From: Nephrocerus scutellatus
Taxonomy: Eukaryota; Arthropoda; Insecta; Diptera; Pipunculidae
Length of the DNA stretch: 64,000 nucleotides
Assembly: GCA_947095585.1 (NCBI GenBank)
Contig: OX352764.1
Location: forward strand, 73,117,536-73,181,535
Reading direction: 5' to 3'
The notes beneath the pieces were generated by a model. That model was not told where the DNA came from, did no database searches, and worked only from the letters and a program-made list of their open reading frames with translations. Below, piece by piece: positions 43,203-55,369 of the stretch. Position numbers and translations under genes: made by a program. How positions within the stretch are numbered: the first letter of the stretch is position 1; each line of letters begins with the position of its first letter.

Positions 43203-44230
43203 ATGAGCCAAAAACGAAAACAAATTAATTTAGAATTAAAACTGGAAATTTTAAAACTTTTCAAATCTGGAGAAAAAGCAGTGGACATTGGAAGTCTTGA
43301 TTTAACTCCCACCACTGTAAGAACAATTTGTAAACGCGATGCTGAAAAAAAGATAGTTTGTTAAGACTGCTACGCCATTACAATCTAAACAAATTACAAA
43401 GAAAAGAAGTCGTCTTATGGTAAAAATGGAGTTGCTTCTAAGGGTTTGGATAGCAGCGAAGGATACCACTTAGCAAAATGGTTATTCAGAACAAAGCCTT
43501 GACCTTGTTCATGATCTTAAAGACAGTTTTCCTTTATCAAGTGGTGAACATTTAGAAGAATTTGATGCAAGCTAAGGTTGGTTCGAACGTTTCAAAACTC
43601 GAGCAAATTTACATAATGTCGCGTTGAAAGGAGAAGCAGCTAGTGCAGATATTTTAGCTGCAAATAAATTTAAACTTCAAATAAAAGCAATTATTGAAGA
43701 AGGTGGATATTCTTCTAAGCAACTTCTGCATGTCGGTGAAACAGGTCTATTTTGGAAACGCCTACCACGCCTACGTACATTTCCAAATCTGAAAAATCTT
43801 GTGCAGGATATAAGGTCAGCAAAGATCGGCTTACACTTCTTTTAGGAGGAAATGCAGAAGGCGATTTTAAATTTAAGCCTCTTCTTGTCTATCATTCTGA
43901 AAATTCAAGGGCTTTTAAAAATGCGAAAAAGTGTGATCTTCCGATTTTCTTGTCTATCATTCTGAAAATTCAAGGGCTTTTAAAAATTCGAAAAAGTGTG
44001 ATCTTCCGATTTTTTGGGGCGTGCGGGCAAGAAAGCCTGTAAAAAAGTCATGTATGAGCGGAAGTTGGTTTGAAATATGGCCTGAATGCATTAGTAAAGA
44101 TAAAGCTGAAGTTGATGATGTACCAACCGTTCGTAGATAACCTGCCGAATTAGCTGCAGCTGTAAGCTTTGAAGGTATGCATGAGAGCGATATTGACGAG
44201 TTATTGATTCGCATCAGGACTAACGGCATT
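43203..44230 (+). pseudogene. Tigger/pogo-type (CENP-B-like) transposase
   Basis: Starts MSQKRKQINLELKLEILKLF, the psq/CENP-B-type helix-turn-helix. Pieces in different frames follow: WFERFKTRANLHNV, LKGEAASADI, IIEEGGYSSKQLLHVGETGL (DDE_1 start; the usual first Asp of DET is changed to GET), TYISKSEKSCAGYKVSKDRL, LLLGGNAEGDFKFKPLLVYH. A 65-bp tandem duplication repeats the region around 43883-44012. SWFEIWPECIS and acidic C-terminal pieces follow. Many frameshifts; inactive. Confidence 0.85.
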
Positions 44231-44449
44231 AAATGCAGAGGTTTCTTTCCAAACGAAATCGAAGAACCAAAGTAGTCAACAAGATCAGTTTAGTCAGGAC
44301 AGATCAGCCGACAAAGAAGTTCGAAAAAAAATCTCGAAAACGATGTCAACCAGAAACAGACCCGTTCAGGAAGCAGCTAAAGGTGACTACCAGAGAAGAA
44401 TCGTCATTACACGCACACCAAACGCGTGGCGCCTAGTGACCTAACCAAA

Positions 44450-45580
44450 GGAAATTGAGGAACTACGAATTCTATGTAAATACCACACAGGACCTGGAGG
44501 CCACGAAGTCAGAGTCTGCGACTACCGCTTCCTACATCAAAACACTTACCTAAGTGACGTACTCATCGAGACGGGAATGCAGTGGCTCCTAAGTCGATTG
44601 GAAGAGGGCCAACGCAAAAAGATAAAGGTATGTAGCCCCTTCCTGGTCTCACAGATGTGGGACGCCAAACTCACTCAAAAAAAGGGAACGAGGAGCAGGC
44701 AGCCATGGAGCGACACAACCAGGTGCGCCGCTAGGATCGGAAAGGGGAATTCCTCCAAAGCGAGCTCGCATTACTCCCGATATGCGAAAATAGCCACTGG
44801 TACCTGGCCGTGTTCAGCCATCCCGGACGCCCCGACAAAGCAGAGATCCACATTTACGATTCCTTGGCCGGAAGCGAACGCAAGCAGGCGATATCGATTG
44901 CAAGAGCGTATTGCATCCAGGAACAGCGGACGAAAGGGCACCCAGGGACATGGCAGGTTTTTCAAGGGTGCTACCCCAGCGTATGGGCAAACACTCTGCA
45001 GCAGTCAATCTTCATCGACTGCGGGGTGTACCTACTGGAGGCGGCCGAGAAAGTGATGGACAGCGACATGGCGAATCTCGACTCGGTGGGGGAAAGGATG
45101 TCCCACGCAAGTGCAGCAAGCAAAAGGAGGTTACTGGCCGAAGAGTTCCAAAAATACGCGGCACCAGGAACCGAATTCCCCGACTTAATCTTTGGCGACA
45201 AAGAGGAGGTAAGCCACCAGCCGAACAGCAATCCCAACAACAGCCGCTGCCACAGCCGCAGGCGTAGTCAAACACATAGCCGTAGTAGCAGCAGCAACAA
45301 CAGCGACAGTAGCGGTGATAGCAGCAGCGACAACAGGTGCAAGAGTGACAACAACAGGAGAAGATTTGCCCGCACAACCAGAGGCAAACGTCCAGGCAAT
45401 CAGAATGAACAACCTCACCGAAACTTGGCAAGACAAGTTCCCCAGAAAGAGACGAAACCACCTCCACGGGCAACAACACTACAACCGACAATGAAGTCAG
45501 CCTGGAACGCTGGTCCCCAGAATTACGACAAAAGGTCAAAGACGCACGAAGCTAAGTGCAAAGGGCAAACTGGCGGCGGC
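44450..45580 (+). pseudogene. Ulp1/C48-like cysteine protease domain, transposon-associated
   Basis: The N-terminal part is at 44450-44700 in two frames (GPGGHEVRVCDYRFLHQNTY, GMQWLLSRLEEGQ). The catalytic part is in the 44740-45250 frame: ENSHWYLAVFSHPGR (His), AEIHIYDSLAGS (Asp), TLQQSIFIDCGVYLLEAAEK (Gln and Cys), so the full C48 triad plus oxyanion Gln are present. A Ser/Gln/Asn-rich low-complexity tail with about six CAR repeats runs to 45580. It differs in sequence from 29790-30578. Several long minus-strand frames here are shadows. The parent mobile element is not identified. Confidence 0.7.
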
Positions 45581-45589
45581 TAAAGTTCT

Positions 45590-46645
45590 CACACGAGGAA
45601 GCTTACACACTCTTTACCATCCTGCTAACCTGAGCTGGAAGAACTAGCGTCATCCGATGTGACCGGGAGGTGTGAGGAACAATTTTCTGAGAAAATTGCC
45701 CCACACATTAAATTTACATTTTTTTATTTGAATTTTTCACTTTTGTAATCCTACGTGAAAATAAAGAAAGAATTCCTTACTTGTCACACCGCATAAAGCT
45801 AATCACCGACTAGTGAAAGGGGAGAGAGGAAATATGCAGTACATTAAAATAAGGTGACCAACTATACTCATTTACTGAGTTTTGTACTCTTTTTTCGCAA
45901 ACCGTACTCTTTTCAAATCCTGTACTCTGAAAGTACTCATTTGTATAATTTTATCCTCATTTGTATTTCCAATTATTATTTTAGATTATTTTATTTCAAT
46001 TTTATTAATTAAATATTTAAAATTATTTTGACAGTGATTTGAATTTCACGCGCACATATGGCTGCCGTTACCGTGTGATGGCGACTTTGAAGCGTACCGA
46101 TAATTATTAATTTTCTCCCCATCCTATGAAGATTTTTTTTTTGTATATATCCCTTATAGATATATATTCGGCGACAGCAAAACATAAGCACATGCTGGTT
46201 AAACTTCGTAAAGCAGAAGGCAAACCAATGGGAAATACCATTATACAGTCAATAAGAATTCCCATAGTTGGAAATTCTCTTTCATGTTGACTGTCGGCTT
46301 TGTGGTACGCACCACTCGGGTTCCCTCAAACCCCCCTCCTTTTTCCAACCCACACGCTTTTCAAGTGTCATCATTGCATCGCCTAACAGCGACGAAGTGC
46401 ATTGCGACAAAGAGATGCCAACGAGTGGTAGTTTGGCGCTTATAAAGAAAAAAAAGAGAAAAAAAAAATAGAATTTAGTGTGAGTAAGAAAGAAAAGAAA
46501 TTAAATATAAAAAAAAGTGAGAGTTGGGGCAACAGCACTGATGGTCAAACAAGTGCAAGTGACACAGGGACGACACGCATACGGTGATGCTTTTGGATTT
46601 GCGCTCCTGCCCGAAACTAGAAAAGAGGAAAGCACTTGTTGATGG
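45590..46645. other. No gene recognised
   Basis: AT-rich sequence with A-runs (46445-46515) and short frames only. Nothing diagnostic. Confidence 0.55.
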
Positions 46646-46650
46646 AAGGC

Positions 46651-47267
46651 AGTTTATTCTGAGTTACGATCGCGGGCAGTTGACTGTTTCTACGTGCGCG
46701 GAGGCCCATAGCCCACATAATGGCGGCCTACCATTTTTTTTCTGTGCGAAAATAGTAAATCAGTAAAAATTTGAAATCAGCTTAAACTATTAACGAACTC
46801 GCTAGCGATGCACAAATATTGCATCTGGTAAAAGTTTTTCCAAAAAAAATTAGAGAAACGGCAGAATATTAATTTCCACCTTTTCACAAAGTGTTTTTTT
46901 TTTGTTCGACAAAAATCACTCGAACATGTGCTTTGCATTTTCTCCATCGAGAACATTCGTTTTCATTAAGCAGTTAATTCTGAGTTACAATCGCAGGCAG
47001 TTGACTATTTCTACGTGCGCGGAGGCCCATAGCCCACATAATGGCGGCCCACCATTTTTATCTGTGCGAAATTATTAAAGCAGTGAAAAATTGAAATCAG
47101 TTTTATTTAATAGCGAAATCGCTAGAGATGCACAAATATTGCATCTGGCAAAAGTTCTCCATGAAAGAAAAGCCCGAATATTAATTTGCACCTTTTTATA
47201 AATGGTTTTTCTTGTTCGACAAAAATCACTCGAACATGTGCTTTGCATTTTCTCCATCGAGAACATT
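46651..47267. repeat. Tandem duplication, 2 x about 321 bp
   Basis: Segment beginning AGTTTATTCTGAGTTAC and ending TCTCCATCGAGAACATT is present twice (46651 and 46972) at about 90% identity, including GCGGAGGCCCATAGCCCACA and CACTCGAACATGTGC. Confidence 0.9.
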
Positions 47268-48247
47268 TTACAGAGGACACATCTTACAAAAACCCAATTA
47301 AATACTACGACAATAAGACATATTCAACAAAAAATCACAACAATCACAAAAAACCAACGCGCTGCCTTTTTGGCAGAATAAATTATTCGCCATCACATTG
47401 CTCATTATAACTACCAGACATACTACATGTACGTCGGCAGGACATCCATAGATATAACGACAGACTGATCCTGTCTTCCTCATACCAGACGGACGCACAA
47501 GATACACGTCGGCACTCACAATCATCTTTCACATCATAGTTAACAGTCTGCAATTCACCGAATTCAGACATTTGCCAGTACAAATTGAAAAACAATTATT
47601 GCATGGCAATTATACCAAAACGTACACTCGCTTCCTTCTTGGCAATGCACACTTTCAACCCTTAACGGGTATGCAAATTATAACGCACAAGTACACGAAA
47701 CAGACATACCTTCTACACAAGAAAACCTCGATTGATATCATTCAGTGCCAAACCACCACACAATACAACTGTCTGGTATTGTGTCTGTTCTCGCACAAGT
47801 TCGCGTTCTAAGTCTTTGGTTTGTTTCATATCATTCGATAGATGTCATTCAGTGCCAAAGTGTCACCTACTGCGTATGTTCTCGTAAGAGTTCGCGTTGT
47901 ATGTTTTTGTTTTTCTTCTGGTTTTACAATTCAAACATCCTATAAAATTTAACATTGTGTACGTTATAAGTGAGTAAAAAATAAGTGTGTATGTGCAAAC
48001 ATGAAAATGAAAAACACTACAATGGACTATAACAAACAAAACCACAGAGGACAAGAAGAAAACACGAAGATACAAACATACTATACCTTAGCCGATAAAA
48101 CAATAATAAACACGAAATTCTACAAACATCCAAAACAACACAAGGTATGAACTACTTTTACATATAATCAATACAAATTTATACATTAATACAACCCTTC
48201 ATTACCCTGCTTTTTGGTTAATACCAAAACCACTCAGGCCGAGAAAA

Positions 48248-48292
48248 GCTCGCTGATGAGACCTCGTGGTGGGGGTCGAAAACGTTCCGAGC
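48248..48292 (+). ncRNA. Hammerhead ribozyme-like motif, copy A
   Basis: GCTCG, then the core CTGATGA, stem II GACC(10 nt)GGTC, core GAAA, a very short stem III ACGT, cleavage-site-like TTC, and CGAGC closing stem I (5 bp with GCTCG). This is the type I hammerhead order, with the minimal stem III reported for Penelope-like and some satellite hammerheads. All core bases conserved. Confidence 0.75.
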
Positions 48293-48924
48293 CACCAACA
48301 GAAACACCTAGTTGTTTTAAGAACCCTTTACGGGAAAAAATCTTCCGTCTCAAAACGGTCGATTAACAAAAACGGCCTATCTGTCTGTCTCTCTTATATA
48401 ACACATGCTTTTACTATTTTTACTATTACTATATAATTTTTTATCAAAAACATTACAGTACAATATTAATCATAAACATACATATACATACCTATTGCAT
48501 ATAAGTTGACGGATTTACATATGTCAAGGTTTATTCCAGGGTCATTCACGATTTTGAATACGTTATTTTCAACTTCTGATTGAGCTTCTGGCTTCATATT
48601 GACCATAGGCGAGGTCATTCAATGATCTCATATCGACCTTAATTGACGGACTTTCTTATGTCGAGATCGATCACGAGGTCAATTACGATGTTGAATAAGT
48701 TATTTTTAACTTCTAATTGGGCTTCTGATCACATATCGACCCTAGATGACGAATTTTCGTATGTCGAGGTTGATCCCGAAGGCAATTATAATGTCGAAGG
48801 TGATCCCGAAAGCAACAATCATAATTTTGAATTTACTACCATTTACCTCACTATATATTTATCCTTCTACCTATCTCCCTATCCATCTATCTATCCATCC
48901 ATTAAAAATCTATATCCACAACCC

Positions 48925-49425
48925 AAATTTTAATCTAAACCTAAATCTAAATCTCAATCTAAACCAAATTCTAAATCTGAATCTATATCTTATTCCTAAA
49001 TCTAAATCTAAATCAAAACCTAAATCTAAGACTAAATCTAAATCTAAACCTAAATCTAAACCAATTCTAAATCTAAATCCATATCTTAATCTAAATCTGA
49101 ATCTAAATCTAGATCTAAACCTATTCTAATTCTAAACCTATTCTTAAATCTATATCTTAATATAAATCTGAATCTAAATTTAAATCTAAACCTATTCTAA
49201 ATCTATATCTTAATCTAAATCTGAATCTAAAACTAAAACTAAATCAAAACCTAAATCTAAATCTAAATCTATTTCTAAATCTAAATCTAAACCTATTCTA
49301 AATCTAAATCTATATCTTAATCTAAATCTGAATCTACATCTAAATCTAAATTGAAATCTAAAGCCTAAATCTAAAAACCTAAATCTAAACCTAAACAAAT
49401 TCTAAATCTATATCTCACTAACATT
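48925..49425. repeat. Degenerate (CTAAAT)n array in copy A
   Basis: About 500 bp of hexamers CTAAAT, CTAAAC and CTAATT with occasional TATCTT. The long open frames on both strands (Asn/Leu/Lys or Arg/Phe/Asp rich) are artefacts of this repeat. Confidence 0.95.
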
Positions 49426-51103
49426 CTTTCTATCTTACTATTTAACCATCTAACAACCTACCTATCTTTCTATCATGCTATTCTTAACTGGTTACCATGG
49501 TTGTGGAACCTAAACCCATAACCATCTGGTACAAAAACTTTCGTTTGTTCTGGCTAGGTTAGAAGCAGGATATCACCTGCAGGATGTCTGTCGCTGCCCG
49601 GGCACATGCCTCGGGACATCACTCTCCTCCAGGCCCTAACGTTCGACGCTCTACGAGAAAATATATGTTATCATACCAGTAGCTTCCATCAGACAGGTAG
49701 TTTTTAAGTACTTTAAATCAAAACCTAAATTCAAATTTTTTTAAATTTCACTTTTCCTGGCTTATCTGAGAACTTTTTGCTTTTCCCTATCACCAAAAAT
49801 TGTTCCCAGAATCCTTTGTACTCTTTGGAACCTCACAACATCCTAAATTAATAACTAAAATGTTATTACATCCAACTAAATATTTGATCTTGAATTGGTT
49901 GGCCAACCCAATTCCTGGTCACATCAAGTTAAACCATACGTTTACACTTGATCAAATAATGTTTATTTAAACACAATAACACTCAATGATATATGCATGT
50001 CCTCAGGATATACATGCATGCATCATCGAATGTAAACAGATCGACGCGTTGTCTACAGTTTATTCAGGTATAGATCTTCCTAAAAACATCCACACTGGCA
50101 AAATATATATTATTCGCCACTGCATAGGTTTTCGTTCACACTGTCATGTGGTAAAAATTATGCTCACGAATTATGACTACTAGACGGACATCTAAGATGT
50201 ACGCCGGCACTCATAATTCCTAAATTACCTCTTATAACACACAACAAAATCGTCTACAACTAATAATACACAAAATCGTATACAACTCACTGTTTCTAGG
50301 TATTTTTCGCTGCAAATCGTAGACACAATTAGCGCATGGCGCCACGCAAAAATGCACACTCGCTATCCTTCTTGGAAACCAATGCAACAATCCTGTATGC
50401 ACATCCTCAACCCTTATCACGTTTGCATTTTGCAACGTACAAGGATAGGAACCAAGCCAACTTCGGCACATCATATCACCACAGATATCATTCAGTTCAA
50501 AACTACAAAACGATACACTCGTCTTACGCGTGTGCATGGCAACCAAATAAACTCAATTTCTATTCGTCATAATAAATCTAACATCCTCGTTTTCATACGC
50601 GCGTTCGTTGTATAAGTCTTTTGATCTGCCATTTGAACACGTTTCCTTGTTCCAATAAACCGTAGTGCATAACAGTGCTGTGCTTAAACTCAGCTTCTAT
50701 TCACAACAAAAACAAACATCCTTGTTTGCCACGCGTGTTTGGTGTCTAAGTTTTTCGGTTTTCTATTTAAACACGTTCCCTTAACAGTGCTGTGCATAAA
50801 ATATAAAAAACAAGATAAACACACAAGAACAACCAAAAGAAAAAACCACATTGGACAATAATTCAAAAATCCACAAAGACCAGGACAAAACCTAAGTTGA
50901 CCGAGTAAAAAAATGATCCAACATAACAAAATCAACTTAAATATATGGTATGTCATCTCTTCTCTTTTGTGTATTTTTTTACATATTTTATATATTTATA
51001 CTATCTTAATTACAACCTTTTAAAATCAATACACTTAAGAAACCTCCTACCCTGCTTCTTGGTTTCGCACCAAAACAAACCCATCCCAGCTCAGGCCGAG
51101 TAA

Positions 51104-51148
51104 GCTCGCTGATGACGCCCTGTGGTGAGGGCAGAAAACGTTTCGAGC
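51104..51148 (+). ncRNA. Hammerhead ribozyme-like motif, copy B
   Basis: GCTCG-CTGATGA-(C)GCCC(8 nt)GGGC(A)-GAAA-ACGT-TTT-CGAGC. Stem II bases differ from copy A but remain paired (GCCC/GGGC against GACC/GGTC). The base pair next to the core (10.1-11.1) is C/A, so this copy may be weakened. Confidence 0.65.
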
Positions 51149-51779
51149 CACCAACCAAAGCAACCCAATTGCTTAAAAACCCATCACGGGTTAAAGGAAA
51201 TCTTCTGTCTTAGAACGGTTGATTTACAAAAAAACGGCCTATCTGTCTGCCTTAACTAAACATATCTATTACTTATCTATTAACTATTAATTAATTTTTT
51301 ATTACTTATTATTCTTCATACATATTACATCTTAAAACATTTTTTATCTATATAAACAACTATATAATTAATTTAACGACAAAAGCTACATATTAAAAAC
51401 AACACTACACACGACGATACGATGTTGCTGCAAAAGCAGCAACAAAACTTATGTCGAGGCTGATCCCAGGATCGATTACGATGTTGAATGTGTTATTTTC
51501 AACTTCTGATCGAGCCTCTGATCTCATATCGACCCTAGTTGACCGACTTTCCTATATCGATATCGATCACGAGATCAATTACGATGTTGAATAAGTTATT
51601 TTCAACTTCTGATTGGGCTTCTGATCACATATCGACCATAGATGACGAATTTTCGTATGTCGAGGTTGATCCCGAAGGCAATTATTATGTCGAGGGTGAT
51701 CCCGAAAGCAATAATAATTTTGAATATTTTACTACCATTTATCTCCCTATCCATCTATCTATCCATCCACTAAAAAATC

Positions 51780-52265
51780 AAAAACCTAAATCTAAATATC
51801 TATCTAAACCTATTCTAAATCTAAATCTATCTTAATCTAAATATTAATCTAAACCTAATTCTAAACCTAAATCTGTATCCAAATCTAAACCTTATTCTAA
51901 ATCTGAATCTTAACCTAAATCTAAACCTATCCTAAATCTAAATCCATATCTTAATCTAAATCTGAATCTAAATCTAAATCCAAACCTAAATCTAAGACCA
52001 AATCTATTTCTAAATCTAAATCTAAACCTAAACCTAAATCAAAGCCTATTCTAAATCTAAATCTATATCTTAATCTAAATCTGAACATAATCTAAATCTA
52101 AACCTATTCTAAATCTAAATCTTAATCTAAATCTAAATCAAAGCCTAAATCTAAGTCTAAATCCATCTCTAAATCTAAATCTTAACCTAAATATAAACTT
52201 ATTCTAAATCTAAATCTATATCTTAATCTGAATCTAAATCTAAATCTAAAACCTAAATCTAAAAA
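51780..52265. repeat. Degenerate (CTAAAT)n array in copy B
   Basis: Same hexamer array as in copy A, ending just before a TGTATGTATG microsatellite at 52307-52335. Confidence 0.95.
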
Positions 52266-52330
52266 CCAAAACTTTCTATCTCTTCTACTTTCTATCTCAG
52301 CTACACTGTATGTATGTATGTATGTATGGA

Positions 52331-52458
52331 TGTATGGAGAGAAGAACCAACTGATCCCATAAAAGAATTTCGCCTACTTACCGTCACGTATGGTACCGCA
52401 CCAGCACCTTTTCTCGCTACTCGTGTTTTAAAACAGATTGCTGATGACAATCAACAAA
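52331..52458 (+). pseudogene. pol: BEL/Pao RT fragment, displaced duplicate
   Basis: A 128-bp stretch identical but for one base to 59284-59411 of the BEL pol gene (EEPTDPIKEFRLLTVTYGTA, PAPFLATRVLKQIADDNQQ). It sits directly upstream of the BEL primer-binding site, where the 5' LTR should be. Confidence 0.93.
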
Positions 52459-52467
52459 TTCATTTTT

Positions 52468-52485
52468 TGGTCCTTCGAGCCGGAT
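52468..52485 (+). other. BEL/Pao primer-binding site, tRNA-Tyr
   Basis: TGGTCCTTCGAGCCGGAT is an exact 18-base complement of the tRNA-Tyr 3' end. The expected LTR upstream is absent. Confidence 0.8.
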
Positions 52486-53937
52486 AGAAGATTTAACCAT
52501 GGATTACGGATTACCGTCGAACCAGTCGACCATTTCGACCTCCATTGTACTTCAAGAAAAAAATTCATTTACTTTGATAAACTTATTGTGGAGTCAAGTT
52601 GGCGTTCATTTCTGAAGTCAATTATATAAAGACTTTCCAAAAGTTGCTGCTAGCTGTAGTTGAAAATTCTCTGGAGCATAAGTTCCAACAAGGTAAATGC
52701 CGCTACAACCACGTTGCTGTTAAGTATACCATTTCTTCACATTTCACATGTTCACATGTCATTTCACAACACCTTTTTCCATTGTACCCTTCTTCCACTG
52801 TATCTCCATTAAACGTGTAATATTTCAATAAATTTGCATAAATTAAATTTGCATAAAACTTTTATAAATCTGGAGTGCATTTTCATTAATAATTGAACCA
52901 CCAAATGCCACCAAAATCAAGCAATATCTTCGCCGTCGTGCCACACGTTAGATCAAATAAAGGCGATCGAAACCTTCGCCAATAATTTAGCGGAATTATC
53001 AGATTTGGAGCTGGTAAAGGCGCGTGTGGAACACCTTCAGAATTTAATGAAGGTATTCACGGATGTTGAGGACGAATTATTCGCACGAGATGCAGAGGTA
53101 ATTTCAAAGGCGAGTGAATGCGACGAATTGTACTATTCTGCTGTTGCAAAATTAAATTCATGGCTTCGCGAGTATCAAACACCGCAAAACAAAAATATTT
53201 CCGCCGCGATGACCTATAACAACGGGTGCAGCCTTAATCAGCAATCACATGGGGCGTTAAATTGCCGCGTCTAATATTGCCAACTTTCGACGGCAATTAT
53301 CAAGAATGGCAATCGTTTCAAGACATGTTTATGACCACCGTTCATGATAATCCTGCATTGACGGGAGTGCAAAAATTGCAATACCTGAAGGGAGCATTAC
53401 GGGGTGAGGCTAGCACATCTGTAAGACATTTAGCGGTAACTGAAGCCAAGGCGTATTCCCAGTAGACGGGTTTCCGGTAAACTGCCACACCCCCTTTGCC
53501 ACGCCCACCGCCCACATTTTGTGGGTGTGGTCTTCCGCAAACGCCCCCTTTAGGTAGGAGGGGCATCCAAAGTTTTGAGTTTTTTTCAGAAAAATGCATT
53601 TTTCTAAGTTCTTAGAGGGAGGTATGGGGGTTAATATGTATCAAACGAAAGGTAATAAAAATACCTTCCATTTAAATGGGGCCAATAGAGCCCACCTCGA
53701 CGGAGTAAGAGTAAAAAACATACTTTTCCATAAAAGTGTAAAAAGGAGCGTTCCTAAAAGTGGGAGGGTCCTAAGTATTGGTGTCAAATAAAAGGTGAAA
53801 ATAAGCTCTACACGGCCATGTCATTTTTATGGGTGTGGTCCAATTTAAATGGAAGTTACATCAAAATATACTCATTTCATATGATTGAGTTTTTTCATAC
53901 AAAAAGAGGTGATGGGATTCCATTGTTCAATAGGTTT

Positions 53938-54140
53938 ATATTTAGAAATGAGTTTTTCCTTTTAATATGCGTTTTTGTAAATTATGCACACACTGAAAAA
54001 TAAAGTGCGCTCATTTAATTTATATTTAAAAATGAGTTTTTCCTTTTAAAAGGCGTTTTTGTAAATTATGCACACACTGAAAAATTAAGTGCGCTCAATT
54101 AATTTATATTTAGAAATGAGTTTTTCCTTTTAAAATTGGA
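53938..54140. repeat. Tandem repeat, about 2.4 x 84 bp
   Basis: Units with ATATTTAGAAATGAGTTTTT and GTAAATTATGCACACACTG recur every 84 bp within the Merlin 5' region. Confidence 0.88.
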
Positions 54141-55369
54141 CCAATCGAACTATCCTTGCCAGTAGTAGAGCCAAAAAACTTTTTCATAAGATTACCAAAG
54201 GGGCGTTCCTAAAAGTGGGAGGGTCCTAAGTATTGGTGTCAAATAAAATGTGAAAATAAGCTCTACACGGCCACGTAATTTTTATGGACGTGGTAAGAAC
54301 CATCAGCAAAAAATGCATCCACTATAAATCCCGGAACGTTGTTAAAACAGCACACATCATATTTGTTTAGTAATATTTTGCGTGCAGATAGGCGGTTTGC
54401 AACAATGATTGCTTTCTGTTCAAGATTCATTTCGTCTTTAATTTATTTGTATAGTAAAAAATACTATCGATGAAAGACAGAACCCAGACGGTATACGATA
54501 TATTATGTAACATACAACAAAAAAAACAGACAGCGCTCAAACAGAAGCCAGACAGTAATGCATGCAACATACACACAAAAATAAAAACAAACAGCATTCC
54601 TATGGAGAATATCGTCTGGTATTCTTTGAAATAACGGTTTTTACATTTTGAATGCAGTTTAATATGAAGAATAGAGTATTTAGCATTTAGTTGTTATTGA
54701 TTGCCATTCGGGAACAACGTGTGTTTTGCTTATTAAATTGTGTTCGTAAATTTATTAAATAAAATGAGTTTTGTGGATTTTGTGAACTTAGAAGACTTAA
54801 GTGAATGGGACCGCGAAGATGAAGGAAGGAAATTAATAAATTTCCTTCAAGTGCATGGAGCAGTGGCCCAAAACAAAAATTGCCCAAATGGACACGGTCC
54901 AATGACCTTGAAAAAATTCGATGACAATTTTAAGTGGGTATGCAATGCACGCATTGCAACCCCACATGAAAAAAAAAATCAAGGTGCTGCAAGATAAAAA
55001 TATCTTGCCGAAAAAATACATTTTTCGACAAGTCAAAATTATCAATTCTACAAATTTGCAAGTTCGTGAATCTTTGGCTGGATCACGTCCCTCTGAAATG
55101 CTGCCAGAAGCAGTGCATGATTCGAAGCCAAACTTCCGTGGGAGATTGGGCTTCGTTTTCCAAAGAAGTGGTTATTGATTGGGTAAGTCAAATTATGATT
55201 ATAATTGAATTTGTTTTTATATAGCATAAAGAGTAAAATATTGATATTTTCCTTATTATTAGTACATAATATGATGTAAAAATACTATAACAACTTTTGT
55301 TATCCAGTTAACTTTACGATTGTTTTATTTTTTGCGAATAAAATAACTTTTTATTTCCTCTTTTGCAAA

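Larger units (their letters stand above)
47340..49440 (+). mobile_element. Hammerhead-bearing repeat, copy A (5'-truncated)
   Basis: First of three related repeats. Homology to copy B starts near GGCAGAATAAATTATTCGCC and runs through a hammerhead-like core (48248-48292), CGGCCTATCTGTCTGTC, about 125-bp internal repeats (48520-48790: CTTCTGATTGGG..., ATATCGACC...ATGTCGAGGT) and a CTAAAT-rich tail (48925-49425). No RT, GIY-YIG or other protein was found. Head-to-tail with copy B. Confidence 0.8.
49441..52300 (+). mobile_element. Hammerhead-bearing repeat, copy B
   Basis: Second copy, directly after copy A. Landmarks: CTGGTTACCATGGTTGTGGA (49488), CATGTCCTC.GGATATACATG (49995), the TTCGCCACTGCATAGG region, hammerhead 51104-51148, CGGCCTATCTGTCTGCC (51235), the internal cgaggt/gatccc repeats (51450-51710), and a CTAAAT tail (51780-52265). 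Hammerhead-to-hammerhead distance from copy A is 2,856 bp. Confidence 0.82.

Noticed and set aside
45012..45539. 175-aa Cys-rich minus-strand frame
   Set aside because: Antisense shadow of the low-complexity tail of the Ulp1-like fragment; Cys comes from complementing CAR/CAA repeats.
48746..49398. Long open frames on both strands rich in Asn/Leu/Lys or Arg/Phe/Asp
   Set aside because: They are translations of the CTAAAT hexamer array, which has few stops in some frames.
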